Source: Rhodoferax sp. BLA1
GTDB taxonomy: Bacteria > Pseudomonadota > Gammaproteobacteria > Burkholderiales > Burkholderiaceae_C
Length of the DNA: 64,000 bases
Direction of reading: 5' to 3'
Assembly (NCBI RefSeq): GCF_013416775.1
Contig: NZ_SZVI01000010.1
Location: 1-64,000 of the forward strand
A program made the translations under genes and the position numbers. Positions 10,383-20,432 of the stretch are shown piece by piece. How positions within the stretch are numbered: the first letter of the stretch is position 1; each line of letters starts with the position of its first letter. The notes under the pieces are model-generated. The model made no database searches and was not told the origin of the DNA. It saw only the letters and a program-made list of their open reading frames with translations.

Positions 10383-11168
10383 ATGTTCCACCTGCCGATT
10401 CCCAAGAGCCTTTGTTTGACACCTGGTGTGTGTGTTCTGGCTTTGGCTGTGCTGGGGGGCTGCTCGACGGTTTCCAACACATCCTCGCAGCTGGCCGATG
10501 GCAAAACGCCAGACCCAGCGCCAAATCTGACCCGTCCGGCGCAGGCATTGCCCGCTTTTGATACCTGGCAGCACTACCTGTTGCCTGGCAAACAAGCGAC
10601 CGAGTTTTCATTCCAGCGGGTAGACGGCAGACCGGCGGTGGCGGCACAAGCCAAGTCCTCAGCCAGCATGTTGCGCCACCGAATGCGTGTTGAGCCGGCT
10701 GAGCTGGGGCGCATCCGGTTTTCATGGAACGTTCCTCAACTGATCGACGCTGCCGACATGGCTTTGCCCGAAGCCGATGACTCACCGGTGCGGATCATCT
10801 TGGCCTTTGACGGTGATCGGTCGCGGTTTTCCATGAAAAACGCGATGATGTCGGAGCTTTCACACGCCATCACCGGTGAACCTTTGCCTTACGCGACCTT
10901 GATGTATGTCTGGTGCAACACCCGGCCATCGGATTCTGTGATTGTGAATCCGCGTACCGACCGCATTCGCCAGATGGTGGTGGAGTCTGGTGCGCGAGGG
11001 CTCAGCCGCTGGCACTTCTATGAGCGAAACATTCGCGCCGACTTTGAGCGCGCCTTTGGCGAACCCCCCGGTGCCCTGGTGGGGATCGGCATCATGACCG
11101 ATACCGACAACACCCGCTCCAACGCACGCGTTGTGTACGGACAGCTCGATCTGACACCAGCGCGTTAA
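10383..11168 (+). CDS. DUF3047 domain lipoprotein
   Basis: 261 residues. A signal peptide ends in a lipobox LAVLGGC (Cys27), so the protein should be lipidated. The rest (about 70-255) matches my recollection of DUF3047: a jelly-roll-like secreted domain with FSWNVP, VRIILAFDGD, TLMYVWCN and RHVESGA-like QMVVESGARGLSRW, ending VGIGIMTDTDNT. Function is unknown. It starts 30 bp after the tRNA terminator, so its own promoter must lie within that terminator gap or the transcript reads through. No partner gene is apparent. Confidence 0.8.
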   Translation: MFHLPIPKSLCLTPGVCVLALAVLGGCSTVSNTSSQLADGKTPDPAPNLTRPAQALPAFDTWQHYLLPGKQATEFSFQRVDGRPAVAAQAKSSASMLRHRMRVEPAELGRIRFSWNVPQLIDAADMALPEADDSPVRIILAFDGDRSRFSMKNAMMSELSHAITGEPLPYATLMYVWCNTRPSDSVIVNPRTDRIRQMVVESGARGLSRWHFYERNIRADFERAFGEPPGALVGIGIMTDTDNTRSNARVVYGQLDLTPAR

Positions 11169-11282
11169 GCCGCCGACTCGGCTACCGCATTCCTTTTCTT
11201 TTTTCCCTTAGCGCGCCTCTGGCCAGGCGCCAGCTGACAGCGATCTGTTCGTGCTGGAATGAGCCGCCGGGTCCACACCATC

Positions 11283-11324
11283 GTGTGCCAGCGAACAGAC
11301 CAGTTTGACCCATCCGCCTATAAC
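11283..11324 (+). promoter_or_regulatory. Regulon site A: palindrome plus promoter for the DUF4398/OmpA operon
   Basis: Operator GTGTG-CCAG-CGAAC (11283-11296) runs into -35 CAGACC (11296-11301); 17 bp later comes -10 TATAAC (11319-11324). The palindrome centre is about 41 bp upstream of the predicted start. One of ten copies of this arrangement in the window. Confidence 0.7.
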
Positions 11325-11373
11325 CGTCCTTATCAAGAGTGATCCTGCGCTTGATGGACATTTAAGGAGAGAG

Positions 11374-11751
11374 ATGATGAGAACACATTCAAGACGCTGG
11401 GTAACGGCCTTGTTCGGTGCCACTGCTTTGCTGGTGGTCGGTTGTAGCAGTTTGAAAACCCCGGCGACCGCTGATGTGGCTGTTTCCAAAGCCGCCGTGG
11501 ACAACGCGGCAGGCGCCGGTGGTGTGCAATACGCACCGGTCGAAATGACTGCTGCGCGCGACAAGATGGTGCTGGCCAACCAAGCCATGGCCGCCAAAGA
11601 CTACAAGCTGGCACGTGAATTGGCCGCCCAGGCTGAGGTAGACGCCAAACTGGCCCAAAGCAAGGCCAATTCAGCCAAAGCCCAGGCCGCCTCGGATGCT
11701 CTGCAAGAGGACATTCGTGTGTTGCGCGCCGAGCTTGAGCGCAATCTCTGA
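11374..11751 (+). CDS. DUF4398 lipoprotein
   Basis: 125 residues from ATG 11374 (MMRTHSRRW), preceded by the ribosome site AAGGAGA at 11364-11370. Lipobox LLVVGCS gives a mature lipoprotein. The DUF4398 region (about 45-120) is alanine-rich and helical: APVEMTAARDKMVLANQAMAAKDYKLARELAAQAEVDAKLA. A start one codon later is equally possible. It is 38 bp upstream of an OmpA-like lipoprotein carrying a related N-terminal region, so the pair likely forms one envelope unit controlled by site A. Confidence 0.85.
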   Translation: MMRTHSRRWVTALFGATALLVVGCSSLKTPATADVAVSKAAVDNAAGAGGVQYAPVEMTAARDKMVLANQAMAAKDYKLARELAAQAEVDAKLAQSKANSAKAQAASDALQEDIRVLRAELERNL

Positions 11752-11789
11752 GCCACGCTCACACTCCCTCACACCCATTGGAATCCACT

Positions 11790-12701
11790 ATGAAAAACAC
11801 CTATCTGACCCCCGTTGTTCTGGCCGTGGCTGCGCTGCTGGCAGCCTGTGGCTCGACCCCGCAATCCACCTCCTTGCTGGAGCAAACTCGCTTGGAATAC
11901 CGCTCAGCTCAGGCCAGCCCGAACGTGGCCACCTATGCGCCCCAAGAGATGAAACTCGCCAGCGACGCCATGGACAAAACCGAAACTGTGGCCGCTGAGC
12001 GTGGCAGCAAAGATGAGGTGGACCAACTGGCCTATTTGGCCCGGCAAAAGATTGCCTTGACACAAGAGGTGACCAAACGCCGTATGGCCGAGGCAGATGT
12101 CGCCAATGCTGGTAAGCAGCGTAGCCAACTGATGCTGGACCAGCGCACCAACGAAGCCAATGCCGCCCAGATCCGCGCCAACACCGCCAATCAAGCGGCT
12201 TTGATGGCGCAAAACGACGCTGCCCGCGCCAAGCTGCAGACTCAGCAAGCCCAGGATGATGCTGCCAACGCCCAGTTGCGTAACGCCCAGCTGGAAACCC
12301 AGTTGGCCGATCTGGCGGCCAAAAAGACCGAGCGCGGCATGGTCATCACCATGGGGGATGTGCTGTTTGCGACCGACCAGTCGCGTCTGACCGCCACCGG
12401 CATGGCCACCGCACAAAAGCTCGCCACCCTGCTGCAAAACAACCCACAGCGCAATGTGCTGGTGGAAGGGTTTGCCGACAGCACGGGTGCGGCTGACTAC
12501 AACCAGGCCCTGTCAGAGCGCCGTGCAGGTGCGGTACAGGCCGCCTTGCAACAGATGGGTATTGCCTCGGACCGTGTTGCCATGCGGGGTTATGGCGAGT
12601 CTTTCCCGGTGGTGGCCAATGACACCGCCACCAACCGCCAGCTCAACCGCCGGGTGGAAATTGTGTTGTCTGACGAAAGTGGCCGGGTCACGGCGCGTTA
12701 A
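11790..12701 (+). CDS. OmpA-family lipoprotein with N-terminal DUF4398-like region
   Basis: 303 residues from ATG 11790 (the frame extends to TTG 11778). Lipobox ALLAACG; residues about 30-170 are a long helical Ala/Gln-rich stretch resembling DUF4398 (YAPQEMKLASDAMDKTE). The C-terminus (about 190-300) is an OmpA/Pal peptidoglycan-binding domain: GDVLFATDQSRLTATG, VEGFADSTGAADYNQALSERRA, GYGESFPVVANDTATNRQLNRRVEI. It should anchor the outer membrane to peptidoglycan. Second gene of the site A operon. Confidence 0.9.
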   Translation: MKNTYLTPVVLAVAALLAACGSTPQSTSLLEQTRLEYRSAQASPNVATYAPQEMKLASDAMDKTETVAAERGSKDEVDQLAYLARQKIALTQEVTKRRMAEADVANAGKQRSQLMLDQRTNEANAAQIRANTANQAALMAQNDAARAKLQTQQAQDDAANAQLRNAQLETQLADLAAKKTERGMVITMGDVLFATDQSRLTATGMATAQKLATLLQNNPQRNVLVEGFADSTGAADYNQALSERRAGAVQAALQQMGIASDRVAMRGYGESFPVVANDTATNRQLNRRVEIVLSDESGRVTAR

Positions 12702-12773
12702 GGCGCAGTTGCTCCAAATCGCAGCCCTTGCTGCGGTCGGGGTGGTCTGGGGTGGCCCAGACGGTTATGCATA

Positions 12774-12818
12774 AAATGGCTTCTAGCCCTTATTGAATAA
12801 GGGCAGGTAGCTATGAAT
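12774..12818 (+). repeat. Dispersed hairpin repeat, copy 2
   Basis: AATGGCTTCTAGCCCTTATT, then GAATAAGGGCAGGTAGCTATGAA: a near-perfect palindromic copy. It lies between the converging OmpA and TetR genes. Confidence 0.85.
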
Positions 12819-12884
12819 AGTGATGCTTGTGTAGGTGCTCTGTTGCCGGGTCAAGCCCCTGCAGCAGAGCTTGCAATCCATAGC

Positions 12885-12900
12885 GCGGTCTTGAGACCGC
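12885..12900. terminator. Perfect 7-bp hairpin in the OmpA/TetR convergent gap
   Basis: GCGGTCT-TG-AGACCGC. There is no T-run, so it is at most a weak terminator or a pause and protection site at the end of the two converging transcripts. Confidence 0.35.
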
Positions 12901-12915
12901 TTGATTAGCTGCCGA

Positions 12916-13551
12916 TCAAGCCGGTAGCAGTCCCGCCAGGTGGGATTGCACCGCCTGCGTGCCCATCGCCGCCAAAGCAAAGGCCTCGGGCTGGCGCAGC
13001 CACTGGTGCATGAGTCCATCGACCAGAACAAACAGCCCGAGCGCAGCCGCCGCAGGATCGGTACCCTGACGCAGCGCACCGCTGGCGGCGGTTTGTGCCA
13101 ACGCCATGCGCAAGCACTGCAAACCTGCACTGCGGTCCGCATCCAAACGGGCGCTCAAGCGCACACCCAGACGCGTGGCACTGTCAGGCTCGTTCATCTG
13201 TCCCAGAATTCGCAGCATCTGCTGGGCTGGCACCGAGCCCTCCAACCACGTCAAGGGTGTGGTGGCCATGCGCACCAGGGCCTGCCGCATGGGTGCCACC
13301 GGTGTGCTGCCAAGCAGCGACCTGGGCAGGGGCTGCAACACCTGCCAGGGCAGTCGGGTGGTGTCCAGCAGCGCCTCCAGCACATCGAGCTGGTTGCGAA
13401 AGTGCCAGTAGACCGCGCCCCGGGTCACGCCCGCCCGCTCGGCCACATCCTGTATCGCCGTGTGCTGAAAACCGTGCTCCAGAAACACCTGGACGGCTGC
13501 GTCCAGAATGCTCTGGCGGGTGGCCAGGGCCTGCTGCCGTGTTCTGCGCAT
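12916..13551 (-). CDS. TetR/AcrR-family repressor, last gene of the RND efflux operon
   Basis: 211 residues. The N-terminal HTH (about 10-57) reads ATRQSILDAAVQVFLEHGFQHTAIQDVAERAGVTRGAVYWHF, typical of the AcrR/TtgR branch that senses drugs or solvents. The C-terminal half is the variable ligand domain. It starts 19 bp after the outer membrane channel gene on the same strand, so it is probably transcribed with the pump, a feedback layout. It is the second TetR regulator at this locus; the other is divergent at 19527. Confidence 0.9.
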   Translation of the reverse strand: MRRTRQQALATRQSILDAAVQVFLEHGFQHTAIQDVAERAGVTRGAVYWHFRNQLDVLEALLDTTRLPWQVLQPLPRSLLGSTPVAPMRQALVRMATTPLTWLEGSVPAQQMLRILGQMNEPDSATRLGVRLSARLDADRSAGLQCLRMALAQTAASGALRQGTDPAAAALGLFVLVDGLMHQWLRQPEAFALAAMGTQAVQSHLAGLLPA

Positions 13552-13570
13552 GATGGCTGGCCTTCAGGTT

Positions 13571-14977
13571 TCAGGACGTTGTGCCAGACCAGCCGCCGCC
13601 CAGCGCTTTGTACAGCGTCACGCCATTGGTCAGGCGGGTCAGGCGGGTGCCGATGAGGGTCTGGCGTGCGCTGTACCAGGAGCGCTGGGCGTCCAGCACG
13701 TCCAGGTAGCTGTCCACACCGCGGTCAAAACGGGCCTGCGACATCTGCAGTACCTCACCACTGGCCTGCACCAGCGCGGTCTGTGCCAGCCATTGGTCAC
13801 CGACAGCGCTGCGCTGGGCCAGGGCATCGGCCACTTCGCGAAAGGCGGTTTGGATCGCTTTTTCGTACTGCGCCACTGCGATGTCGCGCCCGGCGACCGC
13901 GCTGTCGAGGTTGGCCTGGTTGCTCCCACCATCAAAAATGGGCAAGCTGATTTGCGGGATGAAGCTCCAGCTGCCCGATCCCGCCTTGAACAGGCTGGAC
14001 AGATCTGCGCTGCTGCTGCCCGCCGTGGCCGTGAGGCTGATGCGTGGGTAGAACGCGGCCCGCGCCGCACCAATGTTGGCGGTGTAGGCCTTGAGCTGGT
14101 GTTCGGACTGCAGCAGGTCAGGCCGGCGCAGCAGCAGGTCAGATGGCACGCCCGCAGGCAGCTCGGGCAAGGTGTTGAGCGTGTCACCCAAGGCCTCGGG
14201 TGCCAGTGCCTCGGGCACCGGCGTGCCCAGTAGCAGCGCCAGCGCGTTGCGGTCTTGTGCCACCTGGCCGGTGTAGCGGGCCACATCGACGCGCGCACTC
14301 TCCACACTGGTTTGTAACTGGCGCAGCGTCAGGGCCGATGCCACACCCAGATCAAACCGCGTTTGTGTCAGCTGGTAGGACTCGGTCTGGCTGCGCAGGG
14401 TCTCAGCCGCCAGGGTCAGGCGCTCCAGGTCAGCCGCCCAGGTGAGGTAGGCCGTGGTGACCTCGGCCACCAGACTGATTTGTGTGGTCCGGCGCGCCTG
14501 CTCGGTCGCCAGGTATTGCTCCAGGGCCTGGCTGCTGAGGTTGTGCACGCGGCCAAACAGGTCCAGCTCATAGGCACTTACACCCAGGTTGGCAATGTAC
14601 TGGTGGCTGGTCACGGTGGCGCCGGTACCCGACAGGCTGGCCGGTGTGCGCGCTGCCGTGCCACTGCCCGATGCGTTGACCGTGGGCAGGGTCTGCGCGT
14701 CTTGCACGCGGTATTGCGCACGGGCCTGCTCGATGTTGAGGATGGCCACGCGTAGATCACGGTTGTTGGCCAGGGCCAACTCGATCAGGCTGCGCAATTT
14801 GGCGTCGGCAAAAAAGGTGCGCCAGTCGATGTCGGTCACAGTCGGGCTGTTAGGCGCGGTGCCGGGGTAGGCTGCGGGCACCGGGGCGGCAGGCCGCTCA
14901 TAGGTCGGCGCCAGGTTGGCACAACCTGCCAGCACAAGTGCGGCAGCCACCAGGGACAAGGTCAGGGAACGAGGCAT
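13571..14977 (-). CDS. RND efflux outer membrane channel lipoprotein (NodT/OprM family)
   Basis: 468 residues from ATG 14977 ([19 protein letters not shown]), with a lipobox at the first Cys. Two OEP repeats follow: residues about 60-255 with [20 protein letters not shown], and about 280-460 with [31 protein letters not shown]. It forms the trimeric TolC-like exit duct of the pump. The open frame extends upstream to 15070 but that part overlaps the RND gene and lacks a signal peptide. The start is only 1 bp from the RND stop codon. Confidence 0.94.
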   Translation of the reverse strand: MPRSLTLSLVAAALVLAGCANLAPTYERPAAPVPAAYPGTAPNSPTVTDIDWRTFFADAKLRSLIELALANNRDLRVAILNIEQARAQYRVQDAQTLPTVNASGSGTAARTPASLSGTGATVTSHQYIANLGVSAYELDLFGRVHNLSSQALEQYLATEQARRTTQISLVAEVTTAYLTWAADLERLTLAAETLRSQTESYQLTQTRFDLGVASALTLRQLQTSVESARVDVARYTGQVAQDRNALALLLGTPVPEALAPEALGDTLNTLPELPAGVPSDLLLRRPDLLQSEHQLKAYTANIGAARAAFYPRISLTATAGSSSADLSSLFKAGSGSWSFIPQISLPIFDGGSNQANLDSAVAGRDIAVAQYEKAIQTAFREVADALAQRSAVGDQWLAQTALVQASGEVLQMSQARFDRGVDSYLDVLDAQRSWYSARQTLIGTRLTRLTNGVTLYKALGGGWSGTTS

Positions 14978-14978
14978 T

Positions 14979-17900
14979 TCAATGGCCCTCCGATACAACA
15001 GGGGTAACAACAGGTTCAACAACAAGCGGCAGGTGATGGGCGCGGTCAAACTGCTTTTGCACCACCACAAAAAACAGTGGCACGAAGAAGATGGCCAGCA
15101 CCGTGCCGGTCACCATGCCTCCCACCACGGCGGTGCCCAGTGCGTTTTGTGCACCGGCACCCGCGCCTTGGCTGATCATCAGGGGCAATACACCCAGAAT
15201 GAACGCCAGCGAGGTCATCAAAATCGGGCGCAAGCGCATACGTGCTGCCGTGACGGCTGACTCCACCAGCGACATGCCGTGGGCATGCAACTCTTTGGCA
15301 AATTCGACGATCAGGATGGCGTTTTTGGACGCCAGCCCCACCGTGGTGAGCAAGCCGACCTGGAAGTACACGTCATTCATCTTCCACGTCAGAATTGCCC
15401 CGGCCAGGGTGCCCAGCACGCCCAGCGGCACCACCAGCAGCACCGAGAACGGAATCGACCAGCTCTCGTACAGCGCTGCCAGGCACAAAAACACCACCAG
15501 GATGGACACCGCATACAGCAGCATGGCCTGGCCGCCCGACTCGCGCTCCTGGCGCGACACACCCGTCCATTCAAAGCCGATGCCCGGGGGCAATTCGGCT
15601 GCGTGGCGTTCCACCAAGTCCAGTGCCTGCCCGCTGGACAGGGTGCCCGGCAAGGCCATGCCCAGAATTTCGACCGAAGGCACGCCGTTGTAGCGCTCCA
15701 GACGGGGTGAGCCGGTCGTCCAGCTGGAGGTGGAGAACGCACTGAACGGAACCATGGTGCCGCTGCTGTTGCGCACAAACCATTTGTTCATGTCTTCGGG
15801 CACCATGCGGTGCGGTGCATCGGCCTGCAAGAACACTTTTTTGACCCGACCCTTGTCGATGAAGTCATTGACGTAGCTGCTGCCCCAGGCCACCGAGAAG
15901 GTGTTGTTGATGTCACTCATAGACAGGCCCAAGGCACCGGCCTTGTGTTCATCGATGTCCACCCGGAACTCGGGGGTGTCTTCCATGCCGTTGGGGCGCA
16001 CTGCGACCAGGCCGGGCTCTTTCATCAAGGCCCCCAGCAATTGGTTGCGCGCCTGCATCAGGGCCTCGTGGCCCAGGTTGGCACGGTCTTGCAGCATCAG
16101 GTCAAACCCGCTGGCGTTGCCCAGTTCGGACACCGCAGGTGGTGCAAATGCAAACACCGAGGCATTGCGGATCTGCGACAACGCTGCCATGGCCTTGTTG
16201 GCCACGGCCTGCGCCTTCAGGCCGGGGGCCGTGCGTTCGTCCCAGGGCTTGAGTTTGATGAACGCCAGGCCGGTGTTCTGACCACTGCCGGCAAAGCTGA
16301 AGCCCGACACGGTGAAGATGGAGTCGACAGCGTCTTTCTGGTCTTCCAGGAAGTGGCTCTGCACCTGCTCCAGCACCTTCTCGGTGTTGCTTTGTGTGGC
16401 GCCAGGCGGCAGTTCCACCAGGGCAAACAGGGTGCCTTGGTCTTCATCCGGCAAAAAGCCAGCGGGCAGTTTGGTGAATACAAAACCCACCACCATCACC
16501 AACAGGGCGTAACCCAACATCCAGCGCCAGCCGTGTTTGAGCATGCGCTGCACCAGGCCCTGGTAACCCCGGTTGCTGCGGTCAAACGCGCGGTTGAAGA
16601 CACCAAAAAAGCCCTGGTTGGCCAGGCCATGTCCCTTTTCTACGGGCTTGAGCAGCGTGGCACACAGCGCGGGTGTAAGGATCATCGCCACCAGCACCGA
16701 CAGCGTCATGGCCGACACGATGGTGACGGTGAACTGGCGGTAGATCACACCGGTGGAGCCACCAAAAAAGGCCATGGGCACAAACACCGCGGCCAGCACC
16801 AGGGCCACACCGACCAGGGCGCCGGTGATCTGCCCCATGGACTTGCGTGTGGCCTCCAGCGGGGGCAGGCCTTCTTCACTCATCACCCGCTCCACGTTCT
16901 CGACCACCACAATGGCGTCGTCTACCAGCAGGCCAATCGCCAGCACCATGGCCAGCATGGTCAGAGTGTTGAGTGAATACCCAAACGCCGCCAGCACACC
17001 AAAGGTGCCCATCAGCACCACCGGCACCGCAATCGTGGGGATCAAGGTGGCGCGAAAGTTCTGCAAAAACAGGTACATCACCACAAACACCAGCACCACC
17101 GCCTCAATCAGTGTCTTGACCACTTCCTGGATCGAGATGCGCACAAACGGCGTGGTGTCGTAGGGTTTGATGACCTTGACGCCCTGGGGGAGGAACTGGC
17201 TCAGTTCGTCCAGCTTGGCATCCACCGCTTTCACGGTGTTGAGCGCATTGGCACCGGTGGCCAGCTTGATGGCCAGGCCCGCAGCGGGCTTGCCGTTGAA
17301 GCGGGCTACCACGGCGTAGCTCTCACCCCCCAGCTCGATACGTGCCACATCACTCAGGCGCACGGCAGCACCGCCAGCCTGGGTGCGCAACAAGATACCG
17401 GCGAATTCCTCTGCCGTTTTCATGCGTGTCTGCGCGGTGATGGTGGCGTTGAGCTGTTGGTTGGCGGCAGAGGGCAGGCCACCCAGTTGCCCGGCAGACA
17501 CCTGGGCGTTCTGTGCTTCGATGGCCGTTTTCACGTCCAGCGGTGTCAGGTTGAAGCTGTTGAGCTTGCTCGGGTCGAGCCAGATGCGCATGGCGTATTG
17601 CGAGCCAAACAGCGTGGTGTCTCCCACACCTTCCACACGGCTGATCGGGTCCTGCACGTTGGCGGCCACATAGTCGGACAGGTCCGCGCCATTGAGCCTG
17701 CCGTCTTCGGACACAAACGCCAGCACGTTCAAAAAATTGCTGGCTGACTTGGTCACCTGCACACCTTGTTGTTGCACTTCTTGCGGCAACAAGGGTGTGG
17801 CCAGGGCCAGTTTGTTTTGCACCTGCACCTGGGCGGTGTCGGGGTCGGTGCCGTTCTCAAAGGTCAGCGTGATGGTCACGCTGCCCGAAGATTCGCTGGT

Positions 17901-18140
17901 GGAGGCGATGTAGGACAGCCGGTCCAGCCCCTTCATCTTCTGCTCGATCACCTGGGTCACGGTGTCTTCGAGCGTTTTGGACGACGCACCAGGGTAGTTG
18001 GCCGAAATGGCAATCGCAGGCGGTGCGATGGTGGGGTATTGGGCAATCGGCAGTGTCAGCACTGCCATCAAGCCTGCCAGCATCGTGATGATGGCAAGCA
18101 CCCACGCGAAGATGGGGCGGTCTATGAAAAAACGGGCCAT
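14979..18140 (-). CDS. RND multidrug efflux transporter (AcrB/MexB-like, HAE1 family)
   Basis: 1053-residue inner membrane proton/drug antiporter. It starts [17 protein letters not shown], the family's invariant opening, and has twelve predicted helices with two large periplasmic loops. The proton-relay aspartates lie in [18 protein letters not shown] of TM4. The expected length is about 1040-1050. It lies between the adaptor and channel genes in the order adaptor-transporter-channel-TetR, a complete tripartite system. Substrates cannot be told from sequence. Confidence 0.97.
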   Translation of the reverse strand: MARFFIDRPIFAWVLAIITMLAGLMAVLTLPIAQYPTIAPPAIAISANYPGASSKTLEDTVTQVIEQKMKGLDRLSYIASTSESSGSVTITLTFENGTDPDTAQVQVQNKLALATPLLPQEVQQQGVQVTKSASNFLNVLAFVSEDGRLNGADLSDYVAANVQDPISRVEGVGDTTLFGSQYAMRIWLDPSKLNSFNLTPLDVKTAIEAQNAQVSAGQLGGLPSAANQQLNATITAQTRMKTAEEFAGILLRTQAGGAAVRLSDVARIELGGESYAVVARFNGKPAAGLAIKLATGANALNTVKAVDAKLDELSQFLPQGVKVIKPYDTTPFVRISIQEVVKTLIEAVVLVFVVMYLFLQNFRATLIPTIAVPVVLMGTFGVLAAFGYSLNTLTMLAMVLAIGLLVDDAIVVVENVERVMSEEGLPPLEATRKSMGQITGALVGVALVLAAVFVPMAFFGGSTGVIYRQFTVTIVSAMTLSVLVAMILTPALCATLLKPVEKGHGLANQGFFGVFNRAFDRSNRGYQGLVQRMLKHGWRWMLGYALLVMVVGFVFTKLPAGFLPDEDQGTLFALVELPPGATQSNTEKVLEQVQSHFLEDQKDAVDSIFTVSGFSFAGSGQNTGLAFIKLKPWDERTAPGLKAQAVANKAMAALSQIRNASVFAFAPPAVSELGNASGFDLMLQDRANLGHEALMQARNQLLGALMKEPGLVAVRPNGMEDTPEFRVDIDEHKAGALGLSMSDINNTFSVAWGSSYVNDFIDKGRVKKVFLQADAPHRMVPEDMNKWFVRNSSGTMVPFSAFSTSSWTTGSPRLERYNGVPSVEILGMALPGTLSSGQALDLVERHAAELPPGIGFEWTGVSRQERESGGQAMLLYAVSILVVFLCLAALYESWSIPFSVLLVVPLGVLGTLAGAILTWKMNDVYFQVGLLTTVGLASKNAILIVEFAKELHAHGMSLVESAVTAARMRLRPILMTSLAFILGVLPLMISQGAGAGAQNALGTAVVGGMVTGTVLAIFFVPLFFVVVQKQFDRAHHLPLVVEPVVTPVVSEGH

Positions 18141-18160
18141 GGGAGTCTCTCGGTGGGGAT

Positions 18161-19366
18161 TTATTTGGTGCCAGCGGGGGCGCTAGCGGCGTCCGTCTTT
18201 TGAGCTGCAACGGTCTTTTGTGCGGCGGGTACGTAGGGCTGGGCCTGCACTGCTTGACCAGGTCGCGCTTTTTGTTGGCCTTCTACCACCACGACATCAC
18301 CGGGTTGGAGTCCTTCGCTCACCAGCCATTGGTCACCCACTGCACGGTTGGTGGTCAACGTGCGCTGTTGCAGCTTGCCGTCGCTGTCCACCACAAAGGC
18401 ATAAGGTTTGCCTGTGGTGTCACGCGCCACTGCGAGTTGCGGCACCAGCAGAGCCTGTTCCAGCACACCTTCTTCCAGCACTGCCCGAGCGTACATACCG
18501 GGCAGCAGGTCGGCGCGGGGGTTGGGGAACTCGGCACGCAAGGTCACTGCCCCGGTGCTTTTGTCAACGGTCACATCTGAAAACTGCAGCTTGCCCGGCT
18601 GCGCATAGACGCTGCCGTCCTCCAGCACCAGACGCACTTTGGCGGTGCCACTTTTGAGTGTGCCCGCATCCATGGCGCGTTTGATCGCCAGCAGGGTGCT
18701 GGTGGATTGGGTCACGTCCACATAAATCGGGTTCAACTGCTGCACGGTGGCCAGGGCGCTGGCCTGGTTGGCTGTGACCAGTGCACCTTGCGTGACCGAC
18801 GAGCGGCCAATACGACCGCTGATCGGTGAGGTGATGTGGGTGTAGTCAAGGTTGATGCGCTGGGTTTGCAGGGTCGCCTTGGCAGAGCTGACCTCGGCCT
18901 CGGCCTGTTGCAAGGAGGCTGCGGCATCGTCGGCATCCTGTTGGCTCACCGCTTTGATGGCGGCCAGTTCCTTGTATCGACCGGCCTTGAGCTTCACCGT
19001 GACCAGATTGGCCTCGGCCTTGGCCAGGGTAGCCTGGGCGCTGTCCACATTGGCGCGGTAGGTGGCGGGGTCAATCTGGTAGAGCAAATCGCCCGCCTTG
19101 ACGTCGCTGCCTTCCTTGAAACGGCGCTGCAACACCAGCCCGGTGATCTGGGGGCGCACTTCGGCAATCAACGCGGGTGCCACACGACCAGGCAACTCGG
19201 TGGTGAGGGCCAGGCGCTGGGGTTGCAGCGTATGCACACTGACCTGGGGCACACCTTGGCCTGCGGTGGCGGGTGGCTGGGGTGCTTCGCCACAAGCCAC
19301 CAGGGCCAGGGCTGAAACGGTGGCCAGCACGGCCACGGGTCGATGAAAAACAGGGTGCATGGACAA
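18161..19366 (-). CDS. RND efflux periplasmic adaptor (AcrA/MexA-like lipoprotein)
   Basis: 401 residues. Signal peptide and lipobox ALVACGEAP; lipoyl and hairpin region with [31 protein letters not shown] near residues 70-100; the coiled-coil hairpin is Ala/Glu-rich. A later [20 protein letters not shown] is typical of the family. It bridges transporter and channel. Start may be ATG 19366 or 19360. First gene of the efflux operon; its promoter must lie in the 160-bp gap shared with the divergent TetR gene. Confidence 0.95.
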   Translation of the reverse strand: MSMHPVFHRPVAVLATVSALALVACGEAPQPPATAGQGVPQVSVHTLQPQRLALTTELPGRVAPALIAEVRPQITGLVLQRRFKEGSDVKAGDLLYQIDPATYRANVDSAQATLAKAEANLVTVKLKAGRYKELAAIKAVSQQDADDAAASLQQAEAEVSSAKATLQTQRINLDYTHITSPISGRIGRSSVTQGALVTANQASALATVQQLNPIYVDVTQSTSTLLAIKRAMDAGTLKSGTAKVRLVLEDGSVYAQPGKLQFSDVTVDKSTGAVTLRAEFPNPRADLLPGMYARAVLEEGVLEQALLVPQLAVARDTTGKPYAFVVDSDGKLQQRTLTTNRAVGDQWLVSEGLQPGDVVVVEGQQKARPGQAVQAQPYVPAAQKTVAAQKTDAASAPAGTK

Positions 19367-19434
19367 GGCTCCTAAGCTGCGGCATCACTCAGGACGCCAG
19401 GCAGATACAAAAGGGTGAAAAACGGATTTAAAAA

Positions 19435-19455
19435 AATACTGAACGGTACGGTATT
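19435..19455. promoter_or_regulatory. Candidate operator 1 in the efflux/TetR divergent gap
   Basis: Imperfect palindrome AATAC-TGAACGGTACG-GTATT with perfect outer 5-bp arms. It is nearer the efflux operon, about 70 bp before the adaptor start, and may bind one of the two TetR proteins. Confidence 0.5.
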
Positions 19456-19468
19456 GGCGAATATTAAA

Positions 19469-19489
19469 TTGACAAAATGCGTTTGTCAA
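19469..19489. promoter_or_regulatory. Perfect operator 2 overlapping the TetR -35
   Basis: TTGACAAA-ATGCG-TTTGTCAA: an 8-bp perfect inverted repeat with a 5-bp spacer. Its left arm contains a consensus -35 (TTGACA, 19469-19474) for the rightward TetR gene, so binding would block that gene's own promoter. Confidence 0.7.
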
Positions 19490-19526
19490 GCAAAAATAGA
19501 CTCATCGGTACATTTAAGGAGGAGTG

Positions 19527-20183
19527 ATGAAAGTTCGGACAGAAGCTCGCCGCGAGGCGATCCTGGAAGTCGCGTCGCAGGTATTTCTTGAGTTCGGTTT
19601 CGAACGTGCGTCTATGGCCGAGATCGTTCACCGCATTGGCGGCTCCAAATCCACCATCTACGGCTACTACCCGTCCAAAGAGGCGCTGTTTCTGGCAGTC
19701 ACCAAGGCGGCGGGTGAACGGCACATCCAGAGTGCCTTCGATGAACTGGTCGCACACGATGTCCGTGTGGGCATCCGTGAGGTACTGGGCAAGTTCAGCG
19801 AGAAGTTAGCTGTTTTGATGTGCAGCCCGGAATTGGCGGCCACCCACCGCATGGTGTTGGCCGAGGCGGGGCATTCCAATGTGGGAGAGTTGTTTTATGA
19901 AGCGGGGCCCAAGCTAGGCATCACAGACATTGCTGAGTTTTTCCGCCGAGCCATGGAACAGGGCTGTATGCGCCAAGGCGACCCGACGGTGGCCGCCCAA
20001 CAATTTATCGCCTTGGTACAGGCGGAAATCCAGCCACGCTGGTACTACAAAGCGCTGTCACCCCTGACAGACGAGCAGATCAAAGACATGGCGGGGCGCG
20101 CCATGCTCGCTTTTGCAAATGCTTACGCGCTGGAGTCCGACAGCGGTATGGCTGAAGAGTCTCCCCGTCGGTGCGCTGATTGA
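19527..20183 (+). CDS. TetR-family regulator divergent from the efflux operon
   Basis: 218 residues from ATG 19527; GTG 19524 is alternative; ribosome site AAGGAGGAG lies just before. N-terminal HTH: ARREAILEVASQVFLEFGFERASMAEIVHRIGGSKSTIYGYYPSKEALF, then an AefR-like C-terminal domain (GREVLGKF-like, LAEAGHSNVGELFYEAGP, QIKDMAGRAMLAF). The perfect palindrome at 19469-19489 over its -35 suggests autorepression, and the shared gap suggests control of the pump. Confidence 0.92.
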   Translation: MKVRTEARREAILEVASQVFLEFGFERASMAEIVHRIGGSKSTIYGYYPSKEALFLAVTKAAGERHIQSAFDELVAHDVRVGIREVLGKFSEKLAVLMCSPELAATHRMVLAEAGHSNVGELFYEAGPKLGITDIAEFFRRAMEQGCMRQGDPTVAAQQFIALVQAEIQPRWYYKALSPLTDEQIKDMAGRAMLAFANAYALESDSGMAEESPRRCAD

Positions 20184-20317
20184 CCCCATTGACGGGTGGG
20201 CTGGCACGGTTGCCAGCAGTGGGATGTTTGAATCCCAAACACGGGTTATTCCTCAACCCAAGACACCGTGAGTGGTGTCTGTCAACTTAGGTAGTGCTCT
20301 GAATTCACTATATTGTT

Positions 20318-20362
20318 AATAGCTACTAGCCCTTTATGAATAAGGGATAGAGGCCAATTTTC
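20318..20362 (-). repeat. Dispersed hairpin repeat, copy 3 (inverted)
   Basis: AATAGCTACTAGCCCTTTAT, then GAATAAGGGATAGAGGCCAATTTT. It lies between the converging TetR and chemoreceptor genes. Confidence 0.8.
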
Positions 20363-20432
20363 CTTGAATCTGCATGTGCAGCTTCGGATGGCCGATGTCT
20401 GCCCTGACCCGGCTGTGGCTCAGTCGCCCGAC

